This document shows positions 52,947 through 61,839 of a stretch of DNA of 64,000 nt, in pieces. The stretch's first letter is position 1, and each line of letters starts with the position of its first letter. Position numbers and translations under genes: made by a program. This DNA is from Bacillota bacterium. Its GTDB lineage: Bacteria; Bacillota; Clostridia; Oscillospirales; Oscillospiraceae. Below the pieces are notes generated by a model. That model searched no databases. It was not told where the DNA came from and saw nothing but the letters and a program-made list of their open reading frames with translations. The stretch covers positions 55,509 to 119,508 of the forward strand of contig JAEXCS010000015.1 of assembly GCA_023402075.1 (NCBI GenBank). Reading direction: 5' to 3'.

Positions 52947-53931
52947 ACTTATAAACAGAGTAGCAGATTCACTCCATATCGAAAGAGGCGACTCCGAGTC
53001 AGTAGCTTCTTGGAAAACTCGGGTTTTGTATAGTTGTGTTGGCTTACATATGCTTTCCTCAGCTTACGATTTTGATGATGATTCAGTGTTTGAAAATGAC
53101 TACTCAGAAGATACCGTTTCTATGCAGCGAGTGATACACCGAGGAAAACAATTGTTGAATATTTTCAGTCAAGCAACAGGTGTAATTTACCCTGAAATGC
53201 TTGCAGATGCGATTCGCTTGTTGTATATAAGAACGGGGTTTCTTTTGCACAAGACCGGGCGATTAACATTCCCTCCACGAACTTCCGCAAGATTTGAAAA
53301 CGGATATTTGGTAAGGGGGTTAGAGCCTTGGAACGTAACCCATATGAGTGGCCTTGGTCCAATATCGAGCCGATTGCTAAGTCGTGAAATTGTAGTAGAT
53401 GATATGTTTCGTTTGGAAACGCTAAATATTACGGAATGGTACCATGAATTTGAGAGAGGTATTACCTGGCAGTCGACAGAAACGATCCCTGACGACTTGG
53501 AGTTTCTTAATCTTGAAAGAAATAGTGGTCAGAACTATTGGTGTTCCAGAAGGCCGAAAGACGGAGTAATCTTGTGTCGAAGTGTAGGTGAAAGAGAACC
53601 CTTATATCGACTCATTCGAATTTATAATAATCGTTTTGAACAATACATGCTTCCAACATGGCGTGCAGTAGATAAGGAGTATTTGCGAATTGCCTTGGCC
53701 CTGCGCTTATCTGTTTCTAATTTGCCGTATGCGACCATTGTTAAAGATGGACCCATCACCTACCTATATCTGGATTATTTATTGCCACCATCTGAGCAAA
53801 ACTTTCTTGAAGTATATAGCTGGCCAGTGGATTTGGAGTTTCCGTGGAACCGTATCATACCAACAGAGATGTTGCCACTTTTCGCAGAGATGCTATCCCG
53901 ATTAGGGTTTGGTCTAAAGGAGGAAACTTAA
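52936..53931 (+). CDS. Cargo gene 3: unrecognised 331-aa protein
   Basis: The protein starts MINELINRVADSLHIERGD. It has a helical N-terminal half (SVASWKTRVLYSCVGLHMLSSAYDF), a segment naming many aromatic residues around 150-200, and a C-terminal mixed region (YATIVKDGPITYLYLDYLLPP). No catalytic motif is obvious. GTG 52936 is chosen because GTAGGTG lies 5-6 bp upstream; GTG 52927 is also possible. It overlaps gene 2 by 11 bp and ends one base before gene 4, so all four proteins are probably made in balance as a complex. Confidence 0.65.
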   Translation: MINELINRVADSLHIERGDSESVASWKTRVLYSCVGLHMLSSAYDFDDDSVFENDYSEDTVSMQRVIHRGKQLLNIFSQATGVIYPEMLADAIRLLYIRTGFLLHKTGRLTFPPRTSARFENGYLVRGLEPWNVTHMSGLGPISSRLLSREIVVDDMFRLETLNITEWYHEFERGITWQSTETIPDDLEFLNLERNSGQNYWCSRRPKDGVILCRSVGEREPLYRLIRIYNNRFEQYMLPTWRAVDKEYLRIALALRLSVSNLPYATIVKDGPITYLYLDYLLPPSEQNFLEVYSWPVDLEFPWNRIIPTEMLPLFAEMLSRLGFGLKEET

Positions 53932-53932
53932 C

Positions 53933-56900
53933 GTGGAAACTGTTCTGTCTATTCATAAAACATTGCGCACCGAGCTTTCTGATTATCTGTGTTCGCAGTA
54001 TTTAGGAAAAAGCCCTTTGTTGTTATCTGCGTTAGGTGAAAAAATAAATGAGCAGGGAGTTCTTTGGCAACCTCCTTTTGTAGAATTACCGGCATATTAC
54101 CAAACGGTTTGCAACGGTATGGCTGATACAAATTTGCCAGAATGGTTAAAACTGTTTTTTAACAGCTTATCCGACCATCACCTTGGAGTATATAAGACTC
54201 CGTTTACCCACCAAGTCGAGGCTCTTGAACTTGCATTTGGTGGACACGATCTGTTTGTTTCGACGGGTACAGGCTCCGGAAAAACTGAGTGTTTTATGTG
54301 GCCGCTGATTGCTAAGCTGTGCTCTGAGGCTCATTCCTCTCAGTGCTCTTGGCAAGAGCGTGGCGTAAGGGCAATTATAATGTATCCTATGAACGCTTTG
54401 GTTGCGGATCAGATTGGCAGGCTTCGCCGCATTATTGGCTCTGATAAATTCTTGCAATTATATCGTGAAGCGTTTGGTATGAATACACGTCGACCGCAGT
54501 TTGGGATGTATACTGGAAGGACGCCTTATCCCGGTGTCTCATCTGATTCAAAACAGGATAAAGAGTTGGCAAAATCTCTACGGCGCCTCCTGCCACAGAA
54601 TGAGGCAGATGAGGTTTATTTTGCGTTAAAACGCGAAGGTAAAATACCTTCAAAGCAGAACTTGCCACGTTTCATTGAAGAGTTACGCTCAGGAAATCAT
54701 ATCACTGACGAGAATGATGCGGAGTTAATCACGCGCTTTGAGATGCAAAGAACTCCGCCAGATATTCTTATTACCAACTATTCAATGCTGGAATATATGA
54801 TGCTTCGTCCCCGAGAAGCTCATATCTGGCAATCAACCAAGAAATGGCTTGATGCTTCCACTGACAATAAGCTATTATTCATCATTGATGAGGCGCATAT
54901 GTACAGAGGAGCTTCAGGAGGGGAAGTTGCTCTGCAGCTACGGCGTTTGCTTCATAATCTTGGCATTTCAAGAGATAAAATGCAGTTTATCTTAACCACC
55001 GCAAGTATGCCCAATCAGACAGAAGATGATCAAGTCGCTGTACATAAGTTTGCTATGCAACTTACCTCATCATCTAAAGATTCGTTTAAATATCTTTTTG
55101 GAGTGACCGAAAACCCGAATTGTGAAAGAACAATTCTTTTGGAGAATGAGAGGTTTTTAAACTATCAAGATTCCGAGGATAATACTTCTTTGTTACGCGA
55201 GATGAATCAGTTTTGGAAAGAAAGAGCCCCGGAGTTTACAACAGAAGGTCATGCTCAGGATTGGATGTACCATAATATAAGAGATTATTGGCAATTCCAA
55301 GAGCTTTATAATCTATGCCGGGGGAATGCTAATTCGGTTGAAGAGATTGCGACAACAATTTTCCCGGGATTAACTGGGCAACAAGCTCAAAAGGCTACGA
55401 ATGCATTGTTGAGTTTGGCGTCTTATTCCGTAAATTGTTCTGGAGAACCGTTATTCCCAATACGACTTCATATGATTTTTAGAGGCTTGCACGGGGTATA
55501 CGCCTGTACCAACCCACAGTGTCCTGATGCCCATCAGCATGAGGGCGTTGCCATTGGAAAGGTGTTTATCAGAGATGATGTTGATACTTGCCCTGCATGT
55601 GGAGGCGTTGTGCATGAACTAATTAACGACCGGCGCTGCGGTGCGCTATTTTTTCGCGTATTCGTTACAGATATGACTGGTGAAGTGTACGGGTGGCGAC
55701 ATCCGGGGCTTTATTTTGACCCTAACAATATGCGTGAACTTCATTTGTTTATCCCTGCAGAGGGAGATAGCTATACTGGTACAACAGATTATCCTATACG
55801 CCCTTGCTATCTTGATTCCCAGAGTGGATTTATATATTTTGATGACGATAAAACGGCAGAGCGTATTGGGGTAATAAAATTGCTTTTCAGTACCAAAATC
55901 GATAAGAAGCGCCCCGACGTCTCTACGTTCGCTACTTGCCCACACTGCCAACATCAACTTAGCAAAAGACAGTTAACCTCATTTTCCACAAAAGGCAACT
56001 TATCGTTTTACCATCTTGTGCAATCTCAATTTAACACTCAACCCCCCGTTTTATCAAAATTAGACAGAAGCCGTTATCCAAATCAAGGACGAAAAGTATT
56101 GCTGTTTTCTGATAGCCGCCAACGTGCTGCTCGCCTTGCATTGGATATGTCACAGGCTTCTGATGACATGGCCATTATGCAGTTGTTTATGTTAGCTATT
56201 ACTAAAACGGACAGCAACTTAAATTGTTCCGTGGACGAACTCTATGGCTTTATTCTCGCAGAAGCAGCAAAACGACATATCCAGTTGTTTCATAGTGATA
56301 GTCGGAATAAGTTTCAGGAAGATTGTAAATCAATCCTCTCTGCAATTGATAGTAAGAAGCGCAGGGGAAGAGAATATATCCCGGACAAAAGGTTTGATGT
56401 TGCTCCACCCATGATGCTGGAACACTTGTTGCGCCTTTTTTGTGGCAGCTACAATGCCTTATATGATACAGCACTTGCATGGGTAGAACCGACGGAAAAA
56501 ATGCTTTTTGATGCTGTGGATGCGTTGGAGGATTTGGGAATTGTTGTGGCAGAAGAAGATTTTATTGCTTTTTTCAATGCCTGGATTATGGAGATTTTTA
56601 ATAAAAATGGTGCCTTGGGACATCAAATACACGACGATAGGCGTATAGAGGTCTTAAACAATGTCAGAAAATTTGGACTAAAAAGAGACTGGGTGTTCTC
56701 CACTGTGTTACGTAAAAATATGGGATGGTCTAAAGGTGACCCCGTTGCAGACATCTGGAAACAGGTTTTGCATGATTTGTTTATTGATGGAATAGATGAC
56801 CGTTATTACATACAGCTCTCAAAAATACATGCCCGTAACGGGTTAAACCACTCGTGGTTGAGATGTACACGTTGCTCCGAGTTGACCGCATTCCCCATTA

Positions 56901-59125
56901 ATGGTAAATGCCCAACTTGCGGACATTCGGTTCTCCATAACCCCACCTCGCAAGAGCTGCACTCAATGAGTTTCTGGCGAAATCCTGTCATTGATGTTAT
57001 GAATGGCGGCGAAATACATTTAATAGATACGGAAGAGCATACTGCCCAGCTTTCTCATAAAGACCAGCGAGATAATCTCTGGTCGAGAACCGAGCAGTAC
57101 GAGATGCGTTTTCAGGATTTACTCAGCGAAGATGAAACTCCCGTTGATGTTTTAAGTTGTACAACTACTATGGAAGTTGGAATTGATATTGGTTCGTTGA
57201 CCGCGGTTGGCTTGCGTAATGTGCCGCCTATGCGAGAAAATTACCAGCAGCGTGCAGGACGAGCTGGACGACGGGGCGCCGGACTCTCAACCATAGTTAC
57301 TTTTGCAGAAGATGGTGCACACGACACACGCTATTTTAATAACCCAACGGATATGTTTAGGGGGACTCCTCGCCGCCCTTGGATTGATACGACCAGTGTA
57401 AGACTCCTATATCGACATATTAATTTGATTGCAATTTTTGAATTTTTGAAAAGCCACAATGAAAGTATAGATACTCTTGAAACTGAGACTTTCCTGAAAG
57501 AGCATCATGAAGATTTTCTTGCCTTTCTGGAGAAATTTAACTATTACGGGGAAGTTTTAATTGGACTTCGTGAGACAAACCCATTAATCTGTTTCCATAA
57601 AAAACAATTAAAAAAAGATATGACTGATCTTTTCAGAAAACAAAAAGAGCACCCGGAACTGTATGCCAGTAATGGAGTGTCTGCTGGAAAGAGCTTACTT
57701 GATGCATTATATGAGGAAGGGATTATTCCGACATATTCTTTCCCCAAAAATGTAGTCAGCGTGTTTATAGGTGATAAGGAAGGCAAGACTGAATATCAGG
57801 TTGATCGTGGCCTTGACGTTGCCATCAGCGAGTATGCGCCAGGCAGAGCAATTGTGGTAGATAAAAACACCTATCAAATTGGGGGCTTATACTATAATGG
57901 AAGTGAAAAAAGAACAGGTTCATTTTTTTCTCCAGCAAAATCATTTATGACCGATCCAAATTATGTAAAGCAGGTGCATTCATGTACATGCGGATGGTTT
58001 GGGCTTGATGTCGATCTATTAGATGACAGATGCCCTCTTTGTGGTGCAGGTGTTACACAAGACTTGCCAATGGTAAAACCGTGGGGATTTGCTCCCATAA
58101 ATGGGAAATCCAGTATCCACGCTCAGTTAGAGGAGATATATTCATTTTCTCAGCCGCCCGAGTACTCCACCTTGCCGTCATCAAACGATATGATTCCGAT
58201 CTTGGGATATGAGATGGTTAGAATGGCAAAACGTGCAAATCAGAGAGTAATTATGAGAAATCGTGGTGCCTCTGAAAACGGTTTTATGATATGTACTGAG
58301 TGCGGAGCAGCTGTTCCTGGAGATGATCCAAAGGCATATCGTGACTCGCGTGGTAATGATATTGGACGTCCTTACAGAAATAATAATATACGTTCTATGT
58401 GTAAACATGAAACTCATGCACAGAACTATTCGTTGGGATTCGATTTTATAACCGACATGCTTGTTATTGAAATAGAACTTGACGCTACTGTTCTGAATCT
58501 ATCTCGGTATGAAAATCCATGGTTAATCCGTGCGTCGCAATCCCTTTCAGAAGCTTTGCGTCTGCAAACAAGCCAGCTTATGGATATTGAATTTACAGAA
58601 TTAGGGGCAGGATATCGAATCAGAAAAAACAGTGGGAAACATTTTGTCGACATTTATTTGTACGATAATCTATCAAGTGGGGCAGGCTACTCTTCCGGCA
58701 TCGCTGAACGAATCGTTGATTTATTAAAGTCAACGAGAATCTTTTTGGACAACTGCTCTTGTAATAGTGCCTGTCAGAACTGTCTAAAGCATTATCAAAA
58801 TCAACAGTACCATTCTTCCTTGGATCGATTCGCAGCCTTGCAATTATTGGATTGGGCTTGCAGTCGAACTCTATCTCCTTCGTTATCTATTGGACAACAG
58901 CAGAAGTTAGCTTATCCATTAAGCAGAATTCTGAATGATTATGGTGTAAGCCTGATTAATAAGGAAAGTACTACTGTCGTTGCTTTTGGTAACACGCAAA
59001 AACAGCTTAAAGTTTATCCGTCGATGTGGGCAACGCCCAGCGAGCCCGATACGATATATGTTAGTGACTTTGGAGCTAAGCATGCCCGTGCCTATGCAGT
59101 AGACTTAATAAGAAATAGTTTTTAA
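53933..59125 (+). CDS. Cargo gene 4: large DEAH-box helicase with zinc knuckles and DUF1998-like C terminus (DruE-like)
   Basis: The 1730-aa protein has a Q-motif-like TPFTHQVEAL, Walker A STGTGSGKTE (about 110), a TNYSMLEYM motif and DEAH (319-322) in IIDEAHMYRGASGGE. LTTASM is motif III. A long insertion follows with CX4-5C and CX2C pairs (CTNPQC, CPACGG, CPHC). The second RecA domain carries TTTMEVGIDIGSLTAVGLRNVPP and motif VI QQRAGRAGRRG (about 1106). Further knuckles (CTCGW, CPLCG, CTECGA) precede a DUF1998-type cluster CSCNSACQNCL (Cys1608, 1610, 1614, 1617). This is the COG1205/MrfA/DruE superfamily of ATP-dependent DNA translocases. GTG start, with AAAGGAGGAAAC upstream. Confidence 0.85.
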   Translation: METVLSIHKTLRTELSDYLCSQYLGKSPLLLSALGEKINEQGVLWQPPFVELPAYYQTVCNGMADTNLPEWLKLFFNSLSDHHLGVYKTPFTHQVEALELAFGGHDLFVSTGTGSGKTECFMWPLIAKLCSEAHSSQCSWQERGVRAIIMYPMNALVADQIGRLRRIIGSDKFLQLYREAFGMNTRRPQFGMYTGRTPYPGVSSDSKQDKELAKSLRRLLPQNEADEVYFALKREGKIPSKQNLPRFIEELRSGNHITDENDAELITRFEMQRTPPDILITNYSMLEYMMLRPREAHIWQSTKKWLDASTDNKLLFIIDEAHMYRGASGGEVALQLRRLLHNLGISRDKMQFILTTASMPNQTEDDQVAVHKFAMQLTSSSKDSFKYLFGVTENPNCERTILLENERFLNYQDSEDNTSLLREMNQFWKERAPEFTTEGHAQDWMYHNIRDYWQFQELYNLCRGNANSVEEIATTIFPGLTGQQAQKATNALLSLASYSVNCSGEPLFPIRLHMIFRGLHGVYACTNPQCPDAHQHEGVAIGKVFIRDDVDTCPACGGVVHELINDRRCGALFFRVFVTDMTGEVYGWRHPGLYFDPNNMRELHLFIPAEGDSYTGTTDYPIRPCYLDSQSGFIYFDDDKTAERIGVIKLLFSTKIDKKRPDVSTFATCPHCQHQLSKRQLTSFSTKGNLSFYHLVQSQFNTQPPVLSKLDRSRYPNQGRKVLLFSDSRQRAARLALDMSQASDDMAIMQLFMLAITKTDSNLNCSVDELYGFILAEAAKRHIQLFHSDSRNKFQEDCKSILSAIDSKKRRGREYIPDKRFDVAPPMMLEHLLRLFCGSYNALYDTALAWVEPTEKMLFDAVDALEDLGIVVAEEDFIAFFNAWIMEIFNKNGALGHQIHDDRRIEVLNNVRKFGLKRDWVFSTVLRKNMGWSKGDPVADIWKQVLHDLFIDGIDDRYYIQLSKIHARNGLNHSWLRCTRCSELTAFPINGKCPTCGHSVLHNPTSQELHSMSFWRNPVIDVMNGGEIHLIDTEEHTAQLSHKDQRDNLWSRTEQYEMRFQDLLSEDETPVDVLSCTTTMEVGIDIGSLTAVGLRNVPPMRENYQQRAGRAGRRGAGLSTIVTFAEDGAHDTRYFNNPTDMFRGTPRRPWIDTTSVRLLYRHINLIAIFEFLKSHNESIDTLETETFLKEHHEDFLAFLEKFNYYGEVLIGLRETNPLICFHKKQLKKDMTDLFRKQKEHPELYASNGVSAGKSLLDALYEEGIIPTYSFPKNVVSVFIGDKEGKTEYQVDRGLDVAISEYAPGRAIVVDKNTYQIGGLYYNGSEKRTGSFFSPAKSFMTDPNYVKQVHSCTCGWFGLDVDLLDDRCPLCGAGVTQDLPMVKPWGFAPINGKSSIHAQLEEIYSFSQPPEYSTLPSSNDMIPILGYEMVRMAKRANQRVIMRNRGASENGFMICTECGAAVPGDDPKAYRDSRGNDIGRPYRNNNIRSMCKHETHAQNYSLGFDFITDMLVIEIELDATVLNLSRYENPWLIRASQSLSEALRLQTSQLMDIEFTELGAGYRIRKNSGKHFVDIYLYDNLSSGAGYSSGIAERIVDLLKSTRIFLDNCSCNSACQNCLKHYQNQQYHSSLDRFAALQLLDWACSRTLSPSLSIGQQQKLAYPLSRILNDYGVSLINKESTTVVAFGNTQKQLKVYPSMWATPSEPDTIYVSDFGAKHARAYAVDLIRNSF

Positions 59126-59218
59126 TTTATTCGTGTGATAAAATACGACATGTAGGCTGTAATTGCAAATTATAAGTTTTAGTAAAATTTCTAATAGCTA
59201 TCCTCCTTCCTTTGTGGT

Positions 59219-59251
59219 ATCCTGTGTCACTAACAGGAGGTGACACAGGAT
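59219..59251 (+). promoter_or_regulatory. Hairpin with the ribosome-binding site in its loop
   Basis: An 11-bp perfect stem (ATCCTGTGTCA with TGACACAGGAT) encloses an 11-nt loop containing AGGAGG. The first two bases of the next gene's ATG are in the stem. Folding should control access of ribosomes, or the repeat may be a protein-binding site. Confidence 0.7.
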
Positions 59252-59573
59252 GCAAAAACCATTGGACGAGCTATATGACCAATACAATCGCTTTATCCCC
59301 GACACTGAAACTCAGCGGGAAATTGAAGAATGCCACCGGCAGCTCATTCGTAGTTTGGAAAAGCCTGAGCGCAAGCTGGTGCTGCGAATTATTGACAACA
59401 AAGACCACATTGCAGGTGCCCGTGCCAGAGAGAGCTTCTCTTGTGGATTTTGGTTGGCATGGCGTTTATTCACACAACTTCATCAATACGATAGCGGCCG
59501 TTCCCTCGAGAAGAATCTCGATGGAAACGACCGCTTTTCTATGCCCCATGAAGAACCGCCAGACGAAACATAG
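59250..59573 (+). CDS. Small mobile-element protein (DUF6809-like)
   Basis: The 107-aa protein has a charged helical start (PLDELYDQYNRFIPDTETQREIEECHRQL), then LVLRIIDNKDHIAGARARESFSCGFWLAWRLFTQL. This pattern is frequent in mobilizable elements of gut Clostridia and is usually listed as DUF6809 or hypothetical; no function is known. The start codon sits at the end of a hairpin whose loop holds AGGAGG, so translation may be regulated. Confidence 0.65.
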   Translation: MQKPLDELYDQYNRFIPDTETQREIEECHRQLIRSLEKPERKLVLRIIDNKDHIAGARARESFSCGFWLAWRLFTQLHQYDSGRSLEKNLDGNDRFSMPHEEPPDET

Positions 59574-60277
59574 CTTTCGCACCGCAAACCGCCGCTTGGC
59601 CCCCGCCATTCGCCTTGTGTACGACGTTGAAAGGTGCATAGGGCATAGCCTCGCCTTCCTTCCCAAAAGCCCTTGTGGGCGAGAATGCACCGAAGTCAGC
59701 AATAGGAGATATCCAAGTGAAGGGCTTCGCTGCAACCGGCACTTTGCACAAAGCCGCCTAAAACTATATAGTATGCCTCGTAAAGAAGAAATTTATACAT
59801 CCCCTCTTGACAAAAAATGAATTTGTCTGTTAAGCTATGTGCAAGGGAGAAATTTCCTTGCACATAAGCGTTTTTCTTTACAATTCAATATTGTAACCTC
59901 ACGAACTCCTAAGGCTTACATATCTGAGGTTAAGCAAACCTTGCAGTACTGAAATAATGTGCTGCCATTTGTGTTTTGCTTAACGCCAGATGTGCAGGTC
60001 TTTTTCTTTTGCCCTAAATCCATACATAGCGCAACCGGCGCAGGAAGGAGGATTGCAGAATATCGCACAGCTACAAGAGGGCAAGGGGGTAATCGCCTTA
60101 GCGCCTTTCCTCTTTCTTTTCTGATGATAAAGGGAAAGGGCTGCGATTACGAAGCTTCACTCCCTTGGGGGGAGTGGCAAGTTTCGCCTTTGTGGTACGG
60201 TGGGGCAATTGCCCCACCGTCCACATGGCAGAAGCGGGCTAAGCCCGCACCCCTATGAAACGATGACGGAGGGAATT
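59574..60277 (+). other. Structured non-coding region upstream of mobC, candidate oriT
   Basis: No gene is supported in about 700 bp. The region is filled with inverted repeats: a nested hairpin 59633-59691 (GGTGCAT/ATGCACC outside CTCGCC/GGCGAG); a terminator-like hairpin 59837-59865 with a following T run; GTTAAGCAAA/TTTGCTTAAC (59929-59984); GTAATCGC/GCGATTAC (60089-60150); a 24-bp palindrome at 60197-60220; and GCGGGCT/AGCCCGC just before mobC. Such arrays next to mobC and a relaxase are typical of an origin of transfer; the nick site is not identified. Confidence 0.5.
60197..60220. repeat. Perfect 24-bp palindrome
   Basis: ACGGTGGGGCAA is followed directly by its exact complement, about 60 bp before mobC. 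It is a candidate relaxosome or repressor site. Confidence 0.7.
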
Positions 60278-60589
60278 ATGGCAGAAAGAAAAAGGATTTT
60301 GAAGGTACGAGTTACCGATTCGGAGTACCGTACCATCATGGAAAACTGCATCAAATCGGGAAGAACGATAAGCGAGTTGCTTCGGGAATCTGCCTGCGAA
60401 AAGGAAATTATCGTCCTCGGCGGGATTGAGGAGCTACTCACCGAGCTACGTCGGCAGGGCAACAATCTTAATCAGCTGACCGTGTTGGCACGTCAGGGAC
60501 GGATAGAATTTGTCAACCAAAAAGATCTGGAGGAGGTGTATCGGCAGGTATGGCAAGCGTTAAATTCGTTGCTGTCTCGCGTGGGATAA
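60278..60589 (+). CDS. MobC-like relaxosome accessory protein
   Basis: The 103-aa basic protein has an N-terminal ribbon-helix-helix-like start (KRILKVRVTDSEYRTIMENCIKSGRTISELLRESACE) and a C-terminal helical GGIEELLTELRRQGNNLNQLTVLARQG segment, the MobC signature. It helps the relaxase melt oriT. ATG 60278 follows ACGGAGGGA. It overlaps the relaxase gene by 40 bp. Confidence 0.85.
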   Translation: MAERKRILKVRVTDSEYRTIMENCIKSGRTISELLRESACEKEIIVLGGIEELLTELRRQGNNLNQLTVLARQGRIEFVNQKDLEEVYRQVWQALNSLLSRVG

Positions 60590-61524
60590 AGGATATTCTG
60601 GAGTATGTCACTAATCGGGAAAAGACGCTGGACAGCCTCATTACCGGGGTAAACTGTCTGGCGCAGACAGCGCAGGATGAATTTGAGGTGGTGAAAAAGC
60701 AGTTCCGCAAGACGGACGGACGCAGCTACTACCATATCGTGCAGGCATTTTCTCCAGAGGACGAGCTGAATTTTGAAACAGCGCACCAGATTGGATTGGA
60801 GTTTGCAGGCTACTTCACCGGCTTTCAGGCGGTTGTAGCCACCCACATGAACACCGCTCACAAGCACAATCACATTATCCTCAACAGCGTCAGCTATGAA
60901 ACCGGTAAGAAGTTTCATCAGTCGGCCAGAGAAATGGCGCAGGCCAAGGAGTTTTCTAACAAACTATGCAGGCAACATGGCCTGTCCGTTACCGAAGTAA
61001 AGGCCGATCCATTTGCCATCCCACTCTGGAAGAAAAAGCTGCGGCATTACATCCGTAAGGGGATGGAGCAGAGCTATTCCAGAGAAGAATTTATCCGTTT
61101 TATGGAGCTGTTTGATTACAAGGTGAAGTGGGAACCAGGGCATAAGTACATTACCTATAGCACGCCCGAGGGCTATGTTTGCCGGGATAGTAAGCTGTTC
61201 GACCAGACGCTGCTGCGGACTAACATGGAGCATTACTTTGAAATGGGAGGCAAGGAGTATCTGGATAGCCGTATCGCATATCAGGAAATCGGTGAGCCTG
61301 CGCCAACACTGGATGATGCAGTTTGTGGGCTTGCCTCTATTTTGGAAGCCCTTGCTGCAGGAGATAATGACCGATTTCATCTCGAAACCGTCCACCATAG
61401 CGAGGAAGAAATTCAGCGTATGCTGCGCCGTGGTAAAAAGGTTGAACGAACAGCACAGTATGCTGTCAGTGATGAGCAGAACGAGGAATATGAGCAATAT
61501 CATGGATTCTCCATGACAATGTAG
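60550..61524 (+). CDS. Relaxase/mobilization nuclease (MOBP-type)
   Basis: The 324-aa relaxase starts MASVKFVAVSRGIKDILEYVTN. It has a Tyr-rich GRSYYHIVQAFSP segment and the metal-binding histidines in THMNTAHKHNHIILNS (His99 and His104, 106, 108). It nicks oriT and leads the strand during conjugation. It is shorter than many MOBP relaxases, having a small C-terminal part after the nuclease domain. The AGGAGGTG site lies within mobC, giving coupled expression. Confidence 0.88.
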   Translation: MASVKFVAVSRGIKDILEYVTNREKTLDSLITGVNCLAQTAQDEFEVVKKQFRKTDGRSYYHIVQAFSPEDELNFETAHQIGLEFAGYFTGFQAVVATHMNTAHKHNHIILNSVSYETGKKFHQSAREMAQAKEFSNKLCRQHGLSVTEVKADPFAIPLWKKKLRHYIRKGMEQSYSREEFIRFMELFDYKVKWEPGHKYITYSTPEGYVCRDSKLFDQTLLRTNMEHYFEMGGKEYLDSRIAYQEIGEPAPTLDDAVCGLASILEALAAGDNDRFHLETVHHSEEEIQRMLRRGKKVERTAQYAVSDEQNEEYEQYHGFSMTM

Positions 61525-61533
61525 GAGGAAAAA

Positions 61534-61719
61534 ATGGAACAGGAAAAGCAAGCCTATATGATTCCAGTGCATGAAGCATTTAGCTCCTATGAGTATAAAA
61601 ACTGCACATTCGTTGTTCACAGCCTATTTTGCGGTTGGGAAAGCATTGTTCCCAGGCTGCAGGAGCTTATGGTAGATCAGCTGATTGAAGAGGGGGAAAC
61701 GGAAGAAATTGATGCTTAA
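61534..61719 (+). CDS. Small element protein, unknown function
   Basis: The 61-aa protein has AFSSYEYKNCTFVVHSLFCGWESI followed by a helical acidic end. AGGAGGAAAAA precedes the ATG and it is 9 bp after the relaxase, so it is expressed with the mobilization genes. It might regulate transfer or excision; there is no direct support. Confidence 0.6.
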   Translation: MEQEKQAYMIPVHEAFSSYEYKNCTFVVHSLFCGWESIVPRLQELMVDQLIEEGETEEIDA

Positions 61720-61839
61720 TTTCTTCTGAAAAACCATAGCTTGTTCGCACCGGCAATGGTATACTGTCCCCAAGACAGGTTGCTGTTGCAAACCGGATAC
61801 CTGATTCTACAGGTAAAATCAGTCTGGGAAAGGAGCTAT

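Noticed and set aside
53933..59125. Naming the operon Druantia and the helicase druE outright.
   Set aside because: The helicase family is shared with MrfA and other systems and none of the known Druantia partner proteins was recognised; a profile search is needed.
59466..59735. Minus-strand frame overlapping the DUF6809-like gene and the structured region.
   Set aside because: No ribosome site, and it overlaps a better supported gene and conserved-looking hairpins.
59807..59865. A small RNA from TTGACA at 59,807 to the hairpin at 59,837-59,865.
   Set aside because: The matching -10 is weak and the transcript would consist almost only of the terminator.
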